DNA of 15,365 nucleotides from Lachnospiraceae bacterium UBA4364 (GCA_002393955.1 DGSK01000028.1:81968-97332), one strand, 5' to 3'. Positions 6,544-15,281 are shown, numbered from the stretch's first letter. Numbers and translations: made by a program. The notes: generated by a model not told the origin, from the letters alone.

Positions 6544-8271
6544 ATGACAAAACAAAGAAATCAGAAACTCATCAACAAGATCATTTTCATTGCACTTGCC
6601 GCCATTCTTGCGGTAGTTGTGGTACTGACCATAATATCAGCCACCAGCATCCGCAAAGCGTACTACTCAATGTATGAAGAGGAGCTGAAAGTTGCTTCCC
6701 TTCAGATGCGCGAAGAACTGAACAGAGTTCACACCGGCGACTGGTCCGTCTACATGCTCAATCCTATCTATAAAGGCAGCTTTGATGTCACTAATGATAT
6801 AGAAACTTCCATGGATGAGCTCCACGCCGAGACCGGAATAGACTACACTCTGATACTTGGAAAGACAAGAGCAAAGACCACCCTGATAAAGGAAGGTACA
6901 ACAGATGAGCGGTTAGAGGGAACCGATGTTTCCGATAGTGTCGCTGAAGCAGTTCTGGAACGCGGCGAGGACTATTTTGCAAAGGGAATAATCATAAACA
7001 ACCAGAAGTACTGTGCATACTATGCTCCTCTCTATCAGGAAAGCACCGGTGAGGTCATCGGAATGGTATTTGCCGGCCGTCCCACCGCAGATGCAACCAA
7101 AAGCATAGTTGCCAACGTTGTAACAATGATAGTTATAGCAGTTCTTATCCTTGCCGTTATTGCCGGCGCAGGTCTGGCAGTAGCATCCGCAACATCAAAG
7201 AAAATGAACGCACTGGCTGATGCCATACAGAATACCGCAAACGGAAGCCTTACGGAGACTATTGACCCCTCCCTTATCAATAGACCTGATGAACTTGGAA
7301 AGATTGCCGAAAGTGCCCAGTTTCTTCAGGAGAAACTCCGTGACGTTATCAGCAAGACCACTGAAACATCGTCAAAACTCAAGGAAAACAGCGAAGAACT
7401 AAGCACTTCCGCCAGTCAGGCATCCGATGCCTCCACACAGGTTACAAGTGCCGTTGACGATATCTCCCGTGGTGCAGTATCCCAGGCAGAAAGCGTTGAA
7501 AATGCTACTACCGACACAAACCACATAGGCGATGATATAGACGACATATCCAAACAGGTTGAAGAGCTTGATAATGCTGCCGCTTACATGAAGTCATCAT
7601 GTGACAACGCTATGGCCGCAATGACAAATCTCATAAATCAGAACCGTAATGTTACCAGATCTGTCAACGCTATAGAGAATACCATTGACTCCACCAACCA
7701 GTCTGCAAAGTCCATTGATTCCTTCTCACAGGCTATCACCGATATTGCGACTCAGACTAACCTGCTCTCCCTTAACGCTTCGATCGAAGCAGCAAGAGCA
7801 GGTGAAGCAGGACGGGGATTTGCAGTCGTTGCGGATGAAATACGTGCCCTTGCCGACCAGTCAAAGGAGAGCGCAGACCAGATCAAAAATATCGTCAGCA
7901 AGCTTCTGGAGGATTCGGAAGCATCAGTTTCCGTCATGCAGGAACTTAATGAAAACTTCTCCCGTCAGAGCAGCCAGCTGGATACTACTCAGAGCGATAT
8001 GCAGGATATGATGAACAATGTGGATGCTGTTTCATCAAGTTCAAAAATGATCAGGGACCGTGTTGCAGAGCTTGACCGCGCAAAGGAAAGCCTGTTAAAT
8101 ATCATCTCCGACCTGTCAGCAATTTCCGAAGAGAATGCGGCATCAACAGAAGAGACCAATGCATCAATGGAAGAACTTAATGCCACTTTCTCTCTTATTA
8201 ACAACGACGCTGCCGAACTCAGGGAACTTGCCGACCAGCTTGCTGAGATCATCAGCTACTTCAAGATCTGA
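6544..8271 (+). CDS. Methyl-accepting chemotaxis protein with Cache-like sensor
   Basis: This is a transmembrane chemoreceptor that senses an extracellular ligand and signals to a CheA-type kinase. The 575-residue layout is: TM1 about 12-32; an extracellular domain about 33-188 with a Cache-like end (YYAPLYQESTGEVIGMVFAG); TM2 about 189-214; HAMP about 215-268; then the long cytoplasmic coiled coil. The highly conserved hairpin tip is at about 400-437 (NLLSLNASIEAARAGEAGRG, then FAVVADEIRALA). Gln and Glu pairs flanking the tip are candidate methylation sites. There is no C-terminal tether pentapeptide for CheR. AAAGGGG lies 9 bases before the ATG. The gene is followed after 18 bases by the FIST kinase, so the two are probably co-transcribed. 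The ligand is unknown; no CheA or CheW lies nearby. Confidence 0.95.
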   Translation: MTKQRNQKLINKIIFIALAAILAVVVVLTIISATSIRKAYYSMYEEELKVASLQMREELNRVHTGDWSVYMLNPIYKGSFDVTNDIETSMDELHAETGIDYTLILGKTRAKTTLIKEGTTDERLEGTDVSDSVAEAVLERGEDYFAKGIIINNQKYCAYYAPLYQESTGEVIGMVFAGRPTADATKSIVANVVTMIVIAVLILAVIAGAGLAVASATSKKMNALADAIQNTANGSLTETIDPSLINRPDELGKIAESAQFLQEKLRDVISKTTETSSKLKENSEELSTSASQASDASTQVTSAVDDISRGAVSQAESVENATTDTNHIGDDIDDISKQVEELDNAAAYMKSSCDNAMAAMTNLINQNRNVTRSVNAIENTIDSTNQSAKSIDSFSQAITDIATQTNLLSLNASIEAARAGEAGRGFAVVADEIRALADQSKESADQIKNIVSKLLEDSEASVSVMQELNENFSRQSSQLDTTQSDMQDMMNNVDAVSSSSKMIRDRVAELDRAKESLLNIISDLSAISEENAASTEETNASMEELNATFSLINNDAAELRELADQLAEIISYFKI

Positions 8272-8289
8272 ACGACCGGATAACACATT

Positions 8290-11200
8290 ATGAAACAGAT
8301 ATCATTTGATGTTGCCGATCAGGACAGTCTCAGACGTATACTGGTCGACATGAGCCAAAAAAAAGAATATGCAGCTGCATCCGAAAGGCTGGCCATAATC
8401 TGCATTGACCAGCCGGATTTTGAAGATGCAACGGACGTGGCCAGGATTTTTTATGAAATACTTCCGGACACAAAGATCGCAGGTCTCACCACTATCGGCG
8501 AGATCTGCGGCGGTGTTCTTTCGGACCACACCTACACGGTTACTTTTATGCTTTTCGAGGACGCTGACAGTTCCGTAAGGGTTCTTACCTATGACTGCGA
8601 TATGGATCCTTTGGCTGAAATCGGCGCCGATATATCGAGAGTCCTTTCCCGGACTCAGGATGTAAAATCACTGATGCTTTTCGCCAATACCCTTTCCATA
8701 GGGCCTTTAGACGAGCTGCTGGACAACCTGAAGCTCCCCAGCAAGGATATAAACGTGGTAGGAGCATGTTCCGCAATTCGCCCTACCCCCGGTTTTTCTA
8801 TCGGAAATGTTTATGTGCTCGGGGACAAGGCCGTACGTAAAGGCGTGATCGCGATCATTTTTTCCGGCAGATATCTTCACACTTCTTCCACCTACGCTCT
8901 CGGCTGGTCTCCCTTAGGGACAGAGCATACCATAACCGCACTTAATGAGCGTGACGAAGTCATAACAATAGACGATCAACCTGCTGCTGAACTGTATAAA
9001 AAATACCTGAACATAAAGCTTGACCGGAATTTTATCGGCAATATTGCGGAATTCCCCATAATCATTAAACGTCATGGGAAAAATGTTGCAAGACATTTCT
9101 ATAACTACTACAAGGACGGTACTCTCCGCTCAGGTGGTGATCTGGCTGTCGGTGAAAAATTCCGGCTCTCCTACGGAAGCACCAATGACATTCTGAATTC
9201 GGGACGCAAGGCATCACGTGCTCTTCAGGATTTTCATCCTCAGAGCATATTCATGATCGTATGCAGCAACAGGTATAATTATCTCGGACACAATCAGCAG
9301 AGTGAGATCGATATGTTCCGCTCACTTGCCCCTGATGTCGCGGGATGTTGCTGTTTCGGTGAGATCATGTCATTCGGAAAGCGGACAGAGCATCTGAATA
9401 ATTCCCTCGTGACCATCGCATTCTCGGAAAGCAATGTCGATGTCGAAGAGATCTCCAGCTACAGCAATTTCACATCTTTTACCCAGCCCGATGACATAAT
9501 CCCCCTTTCCGACAGGATATATAACCTGCTCAGAGTCACAAGTGAGGAATATGCTGAGATAAAATCCAAAGAGCTGCAGAATGAGATTGAGGTGCAGAAA
9601 GCAGCCAACGAAGCCAAGACACAGTTTCTTTCGAGCATGTCCCATGAGATAAGGACACCTATCCACGCTTCCGTCGGCATGACAGAAATGATCATCCGGG
9701 AGAGCAATGAATCAAATATCGTTGAGTATGCCCACAATGCCAAGAGCGCACAGACAATGCTCTTAAATATCGTCAATGCAGTCCTTGATTTCTCAAGGAT
9801 CGAAGCCGGCAAAATGGAGATACTCGAAGAGGAATATTCCCTCTCAGCGGTCCTTAACGACCTTAACAACATGATATCCGAGAAGGCCGAGGAAAAGAAC
9901 CTTAACCTGACTTTCAACGTAGATCCCGCTATCCCCGATCCGCTTTTCGGTGATGAGGTAAGGATCAGACAGATATTGCTGAATCTGCTGAATAACGCTG
10001 TAAAATACACTTTCAGCGGCAGTATAGAGCTGAGCCTGTCCTATGAAGTTGTCAGTCTCCATTCCATAGCCCTTATTTTCCATGTCAAGGATACAGGCAT
10101 CGGAATGAAAAATGAAGACATCGAAAGGCTCTTCTCCCCCTTTGAAAGAGCTTATGAGCGCAGCACCCACTCCATCGAGGGCACAGGTCTTGGCATGACA
10201 ATTGCCAGAAGACTTCTTAACCTTATGGGCAGCGATCTTTATGTAACAAGCCAGTACGGCGTGGGAAGCGACTTTTCATTCAGACTCATACAGCAGGTAT
10301 CCGACTGGAAGCCTATGGGCGATTTCTATGAAAATGTCAGGCGCGCGCGAGAAAACACAAGTCAGGATAATGCTTCTTCATTTATTGCACCTGACGCACA
10401 CATACTGGCAGTTGATGACATTCCTCTTAACCACACCGTGCTTAAGAGTCTGCTCAAGCGTACAAAAGTTAATATCGATAGTGCGGAAAGCGGCCAGGCT
10501 GCCATCGAGCTGTGCAAAAAAAACAAATACGATCTCATACTCATGGATCACTTAATGCCGGGCATGAGCGGAACGGAAGCAATGCTTGTCATCAAAAAGA
10601 CAGCTCCGGATTCTCTCAATGCCGGAACACCTGTAATAATCCTTACAGCAAGCGCTGTAGCCGGCATGAGGGAGAAATTCCTTCAGAGCGGTTTTGATGA
10701 CTATCTTGCCAAGCCTGTCAAGGCAGACAAACTGGAGGATATGATCAAAAAGCATCTCTCCCCCGCCCTTATAAAAGAGTCAGATGAAACAATAGATGAA
10801 GAGTCCGCTCCGGACGGCAGGATCACCGAGGACATGATACAGAACAGCCTCGAGAACATCAAAGACCTGGACTACAAAGAGGGCTTAAACCTCTGCGGCG
10901 AATGGGATACATATCTCACAGTACTACGGGAGTTCAGCGACTCATGGCCCAGACAGGCAGACAATCTCAGGCAGTATATCACTGACAGGGACCTGCGCAA
11001 CTATACCATAATAGTACATGCGCTTAAAAACTCTGCAAGGCTCTTAGGTGCTGCTGATATATCCAAAGAAGCTGCCCTGCTTGAAAAACTCGGTGAAGAC
11101 GGGGACCTCGTGACCATACGGTCCCGTTCGTACTCTTTCATCAAAAGATGCGACAACATCCGTGAATCCCTTAAGGAAGTCCTTGATATCGGACAGAACC

Positions 11201-11439
11201 TTTCCCTTGCCAACAGCGAGATGATTTCCATGGAAGACCTTAACGATGCCTACAGTGCCATAAGTGAATACGCCAGTGTTTATGACATGGACAGTGCCGA
11301 CCAGATAATGAAAAAACTGCTCACCTACCGCATACCGCCCTCCGAAGAGATACGCTTCAAACGGGTACAGAGCCTTATGCGAGAAGTACAGTATGAGGAA
11401 CTTATAGACTTATTAAACAAAGGAAAAAGAGATGAGTAA
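8290..11439 (+). CDS. FIST-domain hybrid histidine kinase with receiver and Hpt domains
   Basis: This 1049-residue protein is without membrane segments, so it should sense an intracellular signal. Residues about 1-375 match the FIST sensor fold (N and C parts; note GWSPLGTEHTITALNERDEV), proposed to bind small ligands such as amino acids. After a linker helix comes HisKA with the H-box SHEIRTP (His452). The HATPase follows, with N-box near 565-569, DTGIG at 601-605 and EGTGLGM at 630-636. The receiver has Asp709/Asp710, phospho-acceptor Asp753, Thr786 and Lys808. A C-terminal Hpt-like helical domain (about 855-965) has HALKNSARLLGA with His910. The last 85 residues are helical and unassigned. 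The ribosome site is weak, so coupling with the chemoreceptor is likely. It overlaps the next gene by 8 bases. Confidence 0.93.
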   Translation: MKQISFDVADQDSLRRILVDMSQKKEYAAASERLAIICIDQPDFEDATDVARIFYEILPDTKIAGLTTIGEICGGVLSDHTYTVTFMLFEDADSSVRVLTYDCDMDPLAEIGADISRVLSRTQDVKSLMLFANTLSIGPLDELLDNLKLPSKDINVVGACSAIRPTPGFSIGNVYVLGDKAVRKGVIAIIFSGRYLHTSSTYALGWSPLGTEHTITALNERDEVITIDDQPAAELYKKYLNIKLDRNFIGNIAEFPIIIKRHGKNVARHFYNYYKDGTLRSGGDLAVGEKFRLSYGSTNDILNSGRKASRALQDFHPQSIFMIVCSNRYNYLGHNQQSEIDMFRSLAPDVAGCCCFGEIMSFGKRTEHLNNSLVTIAFSESNVDVEEISSYSNFTSFTQPDDIIPLSDRIYNLLRVTSEEYAEIKSKELQNEIEVQKAANEAKTQFLSSMSHEIRTPIHASVGMTEMIIRESNESNIVEYAHNAKSAQTMLLNIVNAVLDFSRIEAGKMEILEEEYSLSAVLNDLNNMISEKAEEKNLNLTFNVDPAIPDPLFGDEVRIRQILLNLLNNAVKYTFSGSIELSLSYEVVSLHSIALIFHVKDTGIGMKNEDIERLFSPFERAYERSTHSIEGTGLGMTIARRLLNLMGSDLYVTSQYGVGSDFSFRLIQQVSDWKPMGDFYENVRRARENTSQDNASSFIAPDAHILAVDDIPLNHTVLKSLLKRTKVNIDSAESGQAAIELCKKNKYDLILMDHLMPGMSGTEAMLVIKKTAPDSLNAGTPVIILTASAVAGMREKFLQSGFDDYLAKPVKADKLEDMIKKHLSPALIKESDETIDEESAPDGRITEDMIQNSLENIKDLDYKEGLNLCGEWDTYLTVLREFSDSWPRQADNLRQYITDRDLRNYTIIVHALKNSARLLGAADISKEAALLEKLGEDGDLVTIRSRSYSFIKRCDNIRESLKEVLDIGQNLSLANSEMISMEDLNDAYSAISEYASVYDMDSADQIMKKLLTYRIPPSEEIRFKRVQSLMREVQYEELIDLLNKGKRDE

Positions 11440-12226
11440 AAAAGCCATTTTAATCAGCTTCGGTTCAGCATTTCTTGTTGGAGCCATCAGAGACAATATC
11501 GTAAAGGCAGGCTACAGAGTAATAGATGTTGCCCCTGTCATAAAAGAGTTTAATAAGATCAAGTTTGAGTCTGATGTTATCTTCTTCTATCTTGGCAATT
11601 TTCTGGGAGACTGCAATGAATTCCTTGTTTACCTGAGAGATATCTGCATCGAAGAAGAAAAGACCTTATTTGTCATAGGCTCTTCAAATGAGTTTCAGGA
11701 ACTTTCTGCGACGATTTCCGACAATATCATTGCTAAAAAATTCGAGCGTCCCATAAACATAAAGGATCTCCTGGAGGCGCTGGATGACTACAGCTCACAG
11801 AAAGAGAATGGTACCAACAGAAAGAATATCGTTGTCATAGATGACGATATAATGTACCTCCGCTCCATCCATGACTGGCTTTCTGACAAATACAGCGTGA
11901 CCATGCTTAATTCTGCGGCCAGCGGCGTTATTTACCTGGCAAAGAATTCTGCGGACCTCATACTCCTTGATTACGCCATGCCCATAGCTAACGGTGAGAA
12001 TTTCTTCACCATGATCAGGTCAGAGCCCACCACTTCAAAGATTCCCGTCATATTCCTGACAGGAAAGAGCGACAGGGAAACAGTAAGCCGTATCTTAAGC
12101 TTAACCCCCGACGGATACCTGCTTAAGACCCTTACCCCGGAAGCAATACACAAGGCTGTGGACCAGTTCTTTGAAACAAAGCGAATAAAAGAATCGCTTT
12201 ACGCATCGCAGAAAAATAAGAAATAA
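11432..12226 (+). CDS. Tandem pseudo-receiver and receiver response regulator
   Basis: The 264-residue protein appears to be the terminal partner of the FIST kinase. Residues about 133-250 form a complete receiver: acidic cluster Asp137-139, acceptor Asp180 (LILLDYAMP), Thr210 and Lys232. Residues 1-120 have the same alternating fold and a receiver-like KKFERPINIKDLLEAL end, but the acidic pocket is absent (ISFGSAF replaces the Asp pair) and Tyr53 sits where the acceptor would be, so it is a pseudo-receiver. There is no DNA-binding, GGDEF or enzymatic domain; only a short basic tail (RIKESLYASQKNKK) follows. It starts inside the kinase stop region (8-base overlap) with AAGGA about 8 bases upstream. 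Output is therefore likely by protein contact, which is an inference. Confidence 0.88.
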   Translation: MSKKAILISFGSAFLVGAIRDNIVKAGYRVIDVAPVIKEFNKIKFESDVIFFYLGNFLGDCNEFLVYLRDICIEEEKTLFVIGSSNEFQELSATISDNIIAKKFERPINIKDLLEALDDYSSQKENGTNRKNIVVIDDDIMYLRSIHDWLSDKYSVTMLNSAASGVIYLAKNSADLILLDYAMPIANGENFFTMIRSEPTTSKIPVIFLTGKSDRETVSRILSLTPDGYLLKTLTPEAIHKAVDQFFETKRIKESLYASQKNKK

Positions 12227-12228
12227 CC

Positions 12229-12258
12229 AAAAGCGGGATGATCGTCATCCCGCTTTTT
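12229..12258 (+). terminator. Intrinsic terminator, probably bidirectional
   Basis: A perfect 13-base stem (AAAAGCGGGATGA paired with TCATCCCGCTTTT) closes on a three-base TCG loop and ends in a T run, three bases after the response regulator stop. The opposite strand also ends in four T residues, so it may stop the cellulase transcript coming from the other side too. Confidence 0.93.
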
Positions 12259-12435
12259 AGCACTGTTCCATAAAATTTAAAATTCTTACAATTACCTGAC
12301 TGCACATCTGTCCTCCGGACGCTGAATTGAAATCCGAGGCTCCAGTTTGCAAAAGTAAATGCGGGCCTCCGGATAAGGAATTCGGAGAAATAAATAAAAC
12401 CAATAAATCAGACTAATTAATATTCACATTAAGGC
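12259..12435. other. Convergent intergenic spacer with two related hairpins
   Basis: There is no gene here. The spacer between the signalling operon and the cellulase gene contains two imperfect copies of CCTCCGGA...GAATT...CGAG/CGGAG. Copy one (12312-12339) folds with a bulged 7-pair stem; copy two (12366-12387) has a 5-pair stem. Neither is followed by a T run on either strand, so they are not obvious terminators. Confidence 0.5.
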
Positions 12436-13815
12436 TCACTTCACTATCGCGTCAATTATCTCAGTCTTGACTACCTTTTTCGTGCCGTAATCTATCAGCC
12501 CGAAGCCCTGGGTTGAATCCGTGCTTACTTCAAACACATTATTGTCCCAGGCAACTGTACACATTCCCAATTCTTTTGCTGCTTTTGTAAAATAGTCATA
12601 GTACAGTACACGCTGATCGTCATTGCCCTTGTTCATCGCCCCATACTCGTCTATGACCACTCCTACTCCCTTTGCAACAAACCTGTCATATACGGCATTA
12701 AGCGCAGTATCATTTGCCCTCTTCGCATTATCATCAAACACTGTCGTACCATTAGGATTTCCGGCAAAATCATACGGAAGGTACATATGCACTGCCACCA
12801 GAAGCCGGTCATTAACATTATCGGAAGGCAATTTAAATCCCGCATCCACCGTGGGCTCATATGCATCATCATATGACGCTACTATAAGAAACCGTTCTTT
12901 ATTTTTTCCACCCGAATTACGTACACTGTCCACAAAGATCTGGTTGCACTCATTTATACATTCCATAGCTTCCAGGCACTCCGGTACGTTTTTGTCATAC
13001 CACCATTCATTGTTCCTGCCCACAAGCCTCGGCTCGTTTATGGACTCAAAAATAAGCTTTTCATCATAGTCAGCAAATCTTTTCGAAATCTGCGACCACA
13101 CGGCAACCATATACAATTCGGATTGTTCCAGCTTGTCTTTCGTAGGATAATAATAGTCCTCCGTGACATCATGATGCACATCAAGTATGACATACATATC
13201 CCTGTCATATGCATAGTCCACTACCTCCTGCACCCTGTCCATCCACCTGCTGTCAATAGTGTAATCACTATCTATATGATCATGCCACGACACAGGGATC
13301 CTTATGGTATTAAAGCCGGCTTTATTAACAGCCTCTATAAGCTCAGGTGTAGCCTTGACACCACACCATGCACCCTCATAGTCCATTTTATCGCCTACCC
13401 AGCTGCAATTGGTGGCATCAAGCGCATTGCCCAGATTCCAGCCGTACCCCATGCTTTTCACGAATTCAACGGATGATATATCATCGACCTCTGTAGCTGT
13501 ATCATTTCCGGCCGCCTCTTCCTGAACGTCTTCCGCATCGTTTTCTATAGAGTTTTCAGCGGTACTTTCTGCAGGGCCGTTTTCAGTGGAAGATGCATCA
13601 TTTTTTTCCGAAGAGCTTCCGTCATATCCCAGATCTGAACGTATTCCTCTGGGTGCTTCAGTACTCCCTTCCTGATCACCGGTACCTTCACTCTGTAATC
13701 CGCTCGCTGCAGTACCTTTACCGCCATTGTCACAGCCGTATAAAAACATGGAACATGACAGCATCGCTGCCATAAGTATGCTTATTATCCTTTTTTCAAT
13801 TCTGCCACCATTCAT
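12436..13815 (-). CDS. Lipoprotein endoglucanase, glycoside hydrolase family 5
   Basis: This enzyme probably cleaves internal beta-1,4-glucan bonds in cellulose or related glucans while anchored outside the cell. Residues 1-27 are a lipoprotein signal (basic start, hydrophobic core, LYGC) giving lipid-modified Cys28. A Ser/Glu/Asp-rich linker (29-115) follows, then the GH5 barrel (about 116-459). Visible landmarks are GYGWNLGN (123-130), Arg172, HH 214-215, the acid/base Glu261 in INEPR, His343 and Tyr345, the nucleophile Glu390 in VVIDEYG, and Trp423. The GWNLGN opening recalls subfamily 4, but the subfamily and exact substrate cannot be fixed by eye. No carbohydrate-binding module is present. 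AGGAG lies 10 bases before the ATG. It follows the 376-residue lipoprotein by 76 bases. Confidence 0.93.
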   Translation of the reverse strand: MNGGRIEKRIISILMAAMLSCSMFLYGCDNGGKGTAASGLQSEGTGDQEGSTEAPRGIRSDLGYDGSSSEKNDASSTENGPAESTAENSIENDAEDVQEEAAGNDTATEVDDISSVEFVKSMGYGWNLGNALDATNCSWVGDKMDYEGAWCGVKATPELIEAVNKAGFNTIRIPVSWHDHIDSDYTIDSRWMDRVQEVVDYAYDRDMYVILDVHHDVTEDYYYPTKDKLEQSELYMVAVWSQISKRFADYDEKLIFESINEPRLVGRNNEWWYDKNVPECLEAMECINECNQIFVDSVRNSGGKNKERFLIVASYDDAYEPTVDAGFKLPSDNVNDRLLVAVHMYLPYDFAGNPNGTTVFDDNAKRANDTALNAVYDRFVAKGVGVVIDEYGAMNKGNDDQRVLYYDYFTKAAKELGMCTVAWDNNVFEVSTDSTQGFGLIDYGTKKVVKTEIIDAIVK

Positions 13816-13836
13816 ACAATTATTGCTCCTGTGCCT

Positions 13837-13854
13837 GTAACTGTTCTGAACCTG
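13837..13854. repeat. Copy of an 18-base motif also found at 606-623
   Basis: GTAACTGTTCTGAACCTG upstream of the cellulase matches GTAACTGTTCCGAACCTG in the atpG-atpD gap with one mismatch, in the same orientation relative to the minus-strand genes. A shorter overlapping piece, TGCCTGTAACT (13832-13842), also occurs at 4633-4643 in the atpE leader. Confidence 0.6.
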
Positions 13855-13891
13855 TCATTTTTCATATCAGCTGTGATCATCTTATTGGTTT

Positions 13892-15022
13892 TTATTGATT
13901 AAAATAAACCGGATCCTGACCATAATCCTGATAGCCCTCTATCGGTACACCTGAAAACTTTGCATAATCTGCTATTATCTGGAATCTTACCTGCTCTTCC
14001 GCCTCATCATCGGCCATAGCAGCCACGAATGCATCATATCTGTCACCAAAGAGTTCCTTTGCACTGTCGTCAAAATCAGAGCCGTCTGCCACAACATCAT
14101 GGCTTACAGCTTCATAGCTTCCATCATCAGTTTTTTTCAGATGCATAACACCGGGATAAGAGCCGCCGGACTCAGCCATAAGGATGTCCCCCTCAACAAG
14201 ATCATAATTCATGATACAGAAAATACCGTAAACCTTTATATCTGCTTCATCGCTGTCATCAGTGTCAACGATCACAGCATAAGGAATGCTCACATCACAG
14301 GTATCATAATACTGCGAATACTCATCTACCATAAACTGATATACCGCACTCTCGATTGCAGTATCATCGGGATAAACATAAGCCAGCATTCCCGTACTCG
14401 TACCTGCATCAGCCTTTGCATCTGCGCCTCCCCATATCATTTCTTCAGCCACAGCCTGCAGATCAAAGCCGTCGCCGTCACTGCTCATTGTAGCTGAAAG
14501 TGCATACTGAGTCTCTGCGCTATCGTCATACCAGGAAATAAGATCCACGGTCTCGCCGTCCCCTGTATGTCTGTAGAATTTCCCGCTAAGCCCTGCGTCC
14601 TGCCATTTTGGGCTTGCTATATCATCCTCTGCTGTCCATTCAAAAAACATGCCCGATATATCCTCTGCCACGCCATACTGTGCCCTGCAGCAGTACGAAA
14701 CACCCTCCATGCTAAACTGAGCCTCTACCAATGCTCCCGGTTTATCTCCCGGTTTGATTTCGCCACCTTTATCCATTACGCCCCAGCTTACATCCGCAGC
14801 CCCTTCGGGAAGCGGGAGAAGTGCTGTAACATATCCGGCAGCCTCTTCTTCGGTTATGCCGTATCTCCAGGGATTTGCCATACCGATCGGTTCTTCCGTT
14901 TCTTCCGTTACTACTGCTCCATCTGACGGAACATCCACCGATACTTCACCGGTACCGCATCCTGTACACAGAGCAGCACTTACGCCTGTTGCAAATAAAG
15001 TGATCAAAATCCTGTTTTTCAT
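13892..15022 (-). CDS. Uncharacterised acidic lipoprotein
   Basis: I do not recognise this family. The 376-residue product starts with a short lipoprotein-like signal (MKNRILITLFATGVSAALCTGC), placing a lipid-modified Cys at 22. The lipobox is imperfect, with Cys where Leu or Val is usual at -3. The mature part is strongly acidic. It appears to have two halves: about 50-195, with a compact beta-rich pattern and a CC pair (SYCCRAQYG), and about 200-365, with alternating strands (IPYAVIVDTDDSDEADIKV) and a helical acidic end. No catalytic motif was seen. The start is firm, AAGGAGG four bases before the ATG. It precedes the cellulase in the same direction without a terminator, so a role at the cell surface alongside it is plausible but unproven. 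Confidence 0.85.
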   Translation of the reverse strand: MKNRILITLFATGVSAALCTGCGTGEVSVDVPSDGAVVTEETEEPIGMANPWRYGITEEEAAGYVTALLPLPEGAADVSWGVMDKGGEIKPGDKPGALVEAQFSMEGVSYCCRAQYGVAEDISGMFFEWTAEDDIASPKWQDAGLSGKFYRHTGDGETVDLISWYDDSAETQYALSATMSSDGDGFDLQAVAEEMIWGGADAKADAGTSTGMLAYVYPDDTAIESAVYQFMVDEYSQYYDTCDVSIPYAVIVDTDDSDEADIKVYGIFCIMNYDLVEGDILMAESGGSYPGVMHLKKTDDGSYEAVSHDVVADGSDFDDSAKELFGDRYDAFVAAMADDEAEEQVRFQIIADYAKFSGVPIEGYQDYGQDPVYFNQ

Positions 15023-15265
15023 AATTCCTCCTTACAAGACTTTTGTATAAAATGCCTGCAAAATTTTCACATTCCCACTCACCGGGCAGGTCAGGACGAA
15101 TTCCTCAAGCACCCTGTACGGCCACAAAAATAATATATATCATACATCATTTATAACTTTACATAAAGTATGTTTTCCCATGCAAAACAATTCACCTGAA
15201 TATATTTTCTATATGGATTCACAGGCAATTCATACAAAATACAAGTAACTGCTGACAGCTCTTTA

Positions 15266-15274
15266 TGCTATACT
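15266..15274 (+). promoter_or_regulatory. Extended -10 promoter
   Basis: TGCTATACT has the TG extension one base before a TATACT -10 box; no good -35 is present at 17 bases, which extended -10 promoters tolerate. Transcription would start near 15281 and read rightward out of the window. Confidence 0.45.
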
Positions 15275-15281
15275 GAACATA

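Noticed and set aside
9459..10010. A 183-residue minus-strand open frame inside the kinase gene
   Set aside because: It is antisense to the HisKA and HATPase domains of a clearly coding gene; the Ser/Leu-rich product is typical of a shadow frame.
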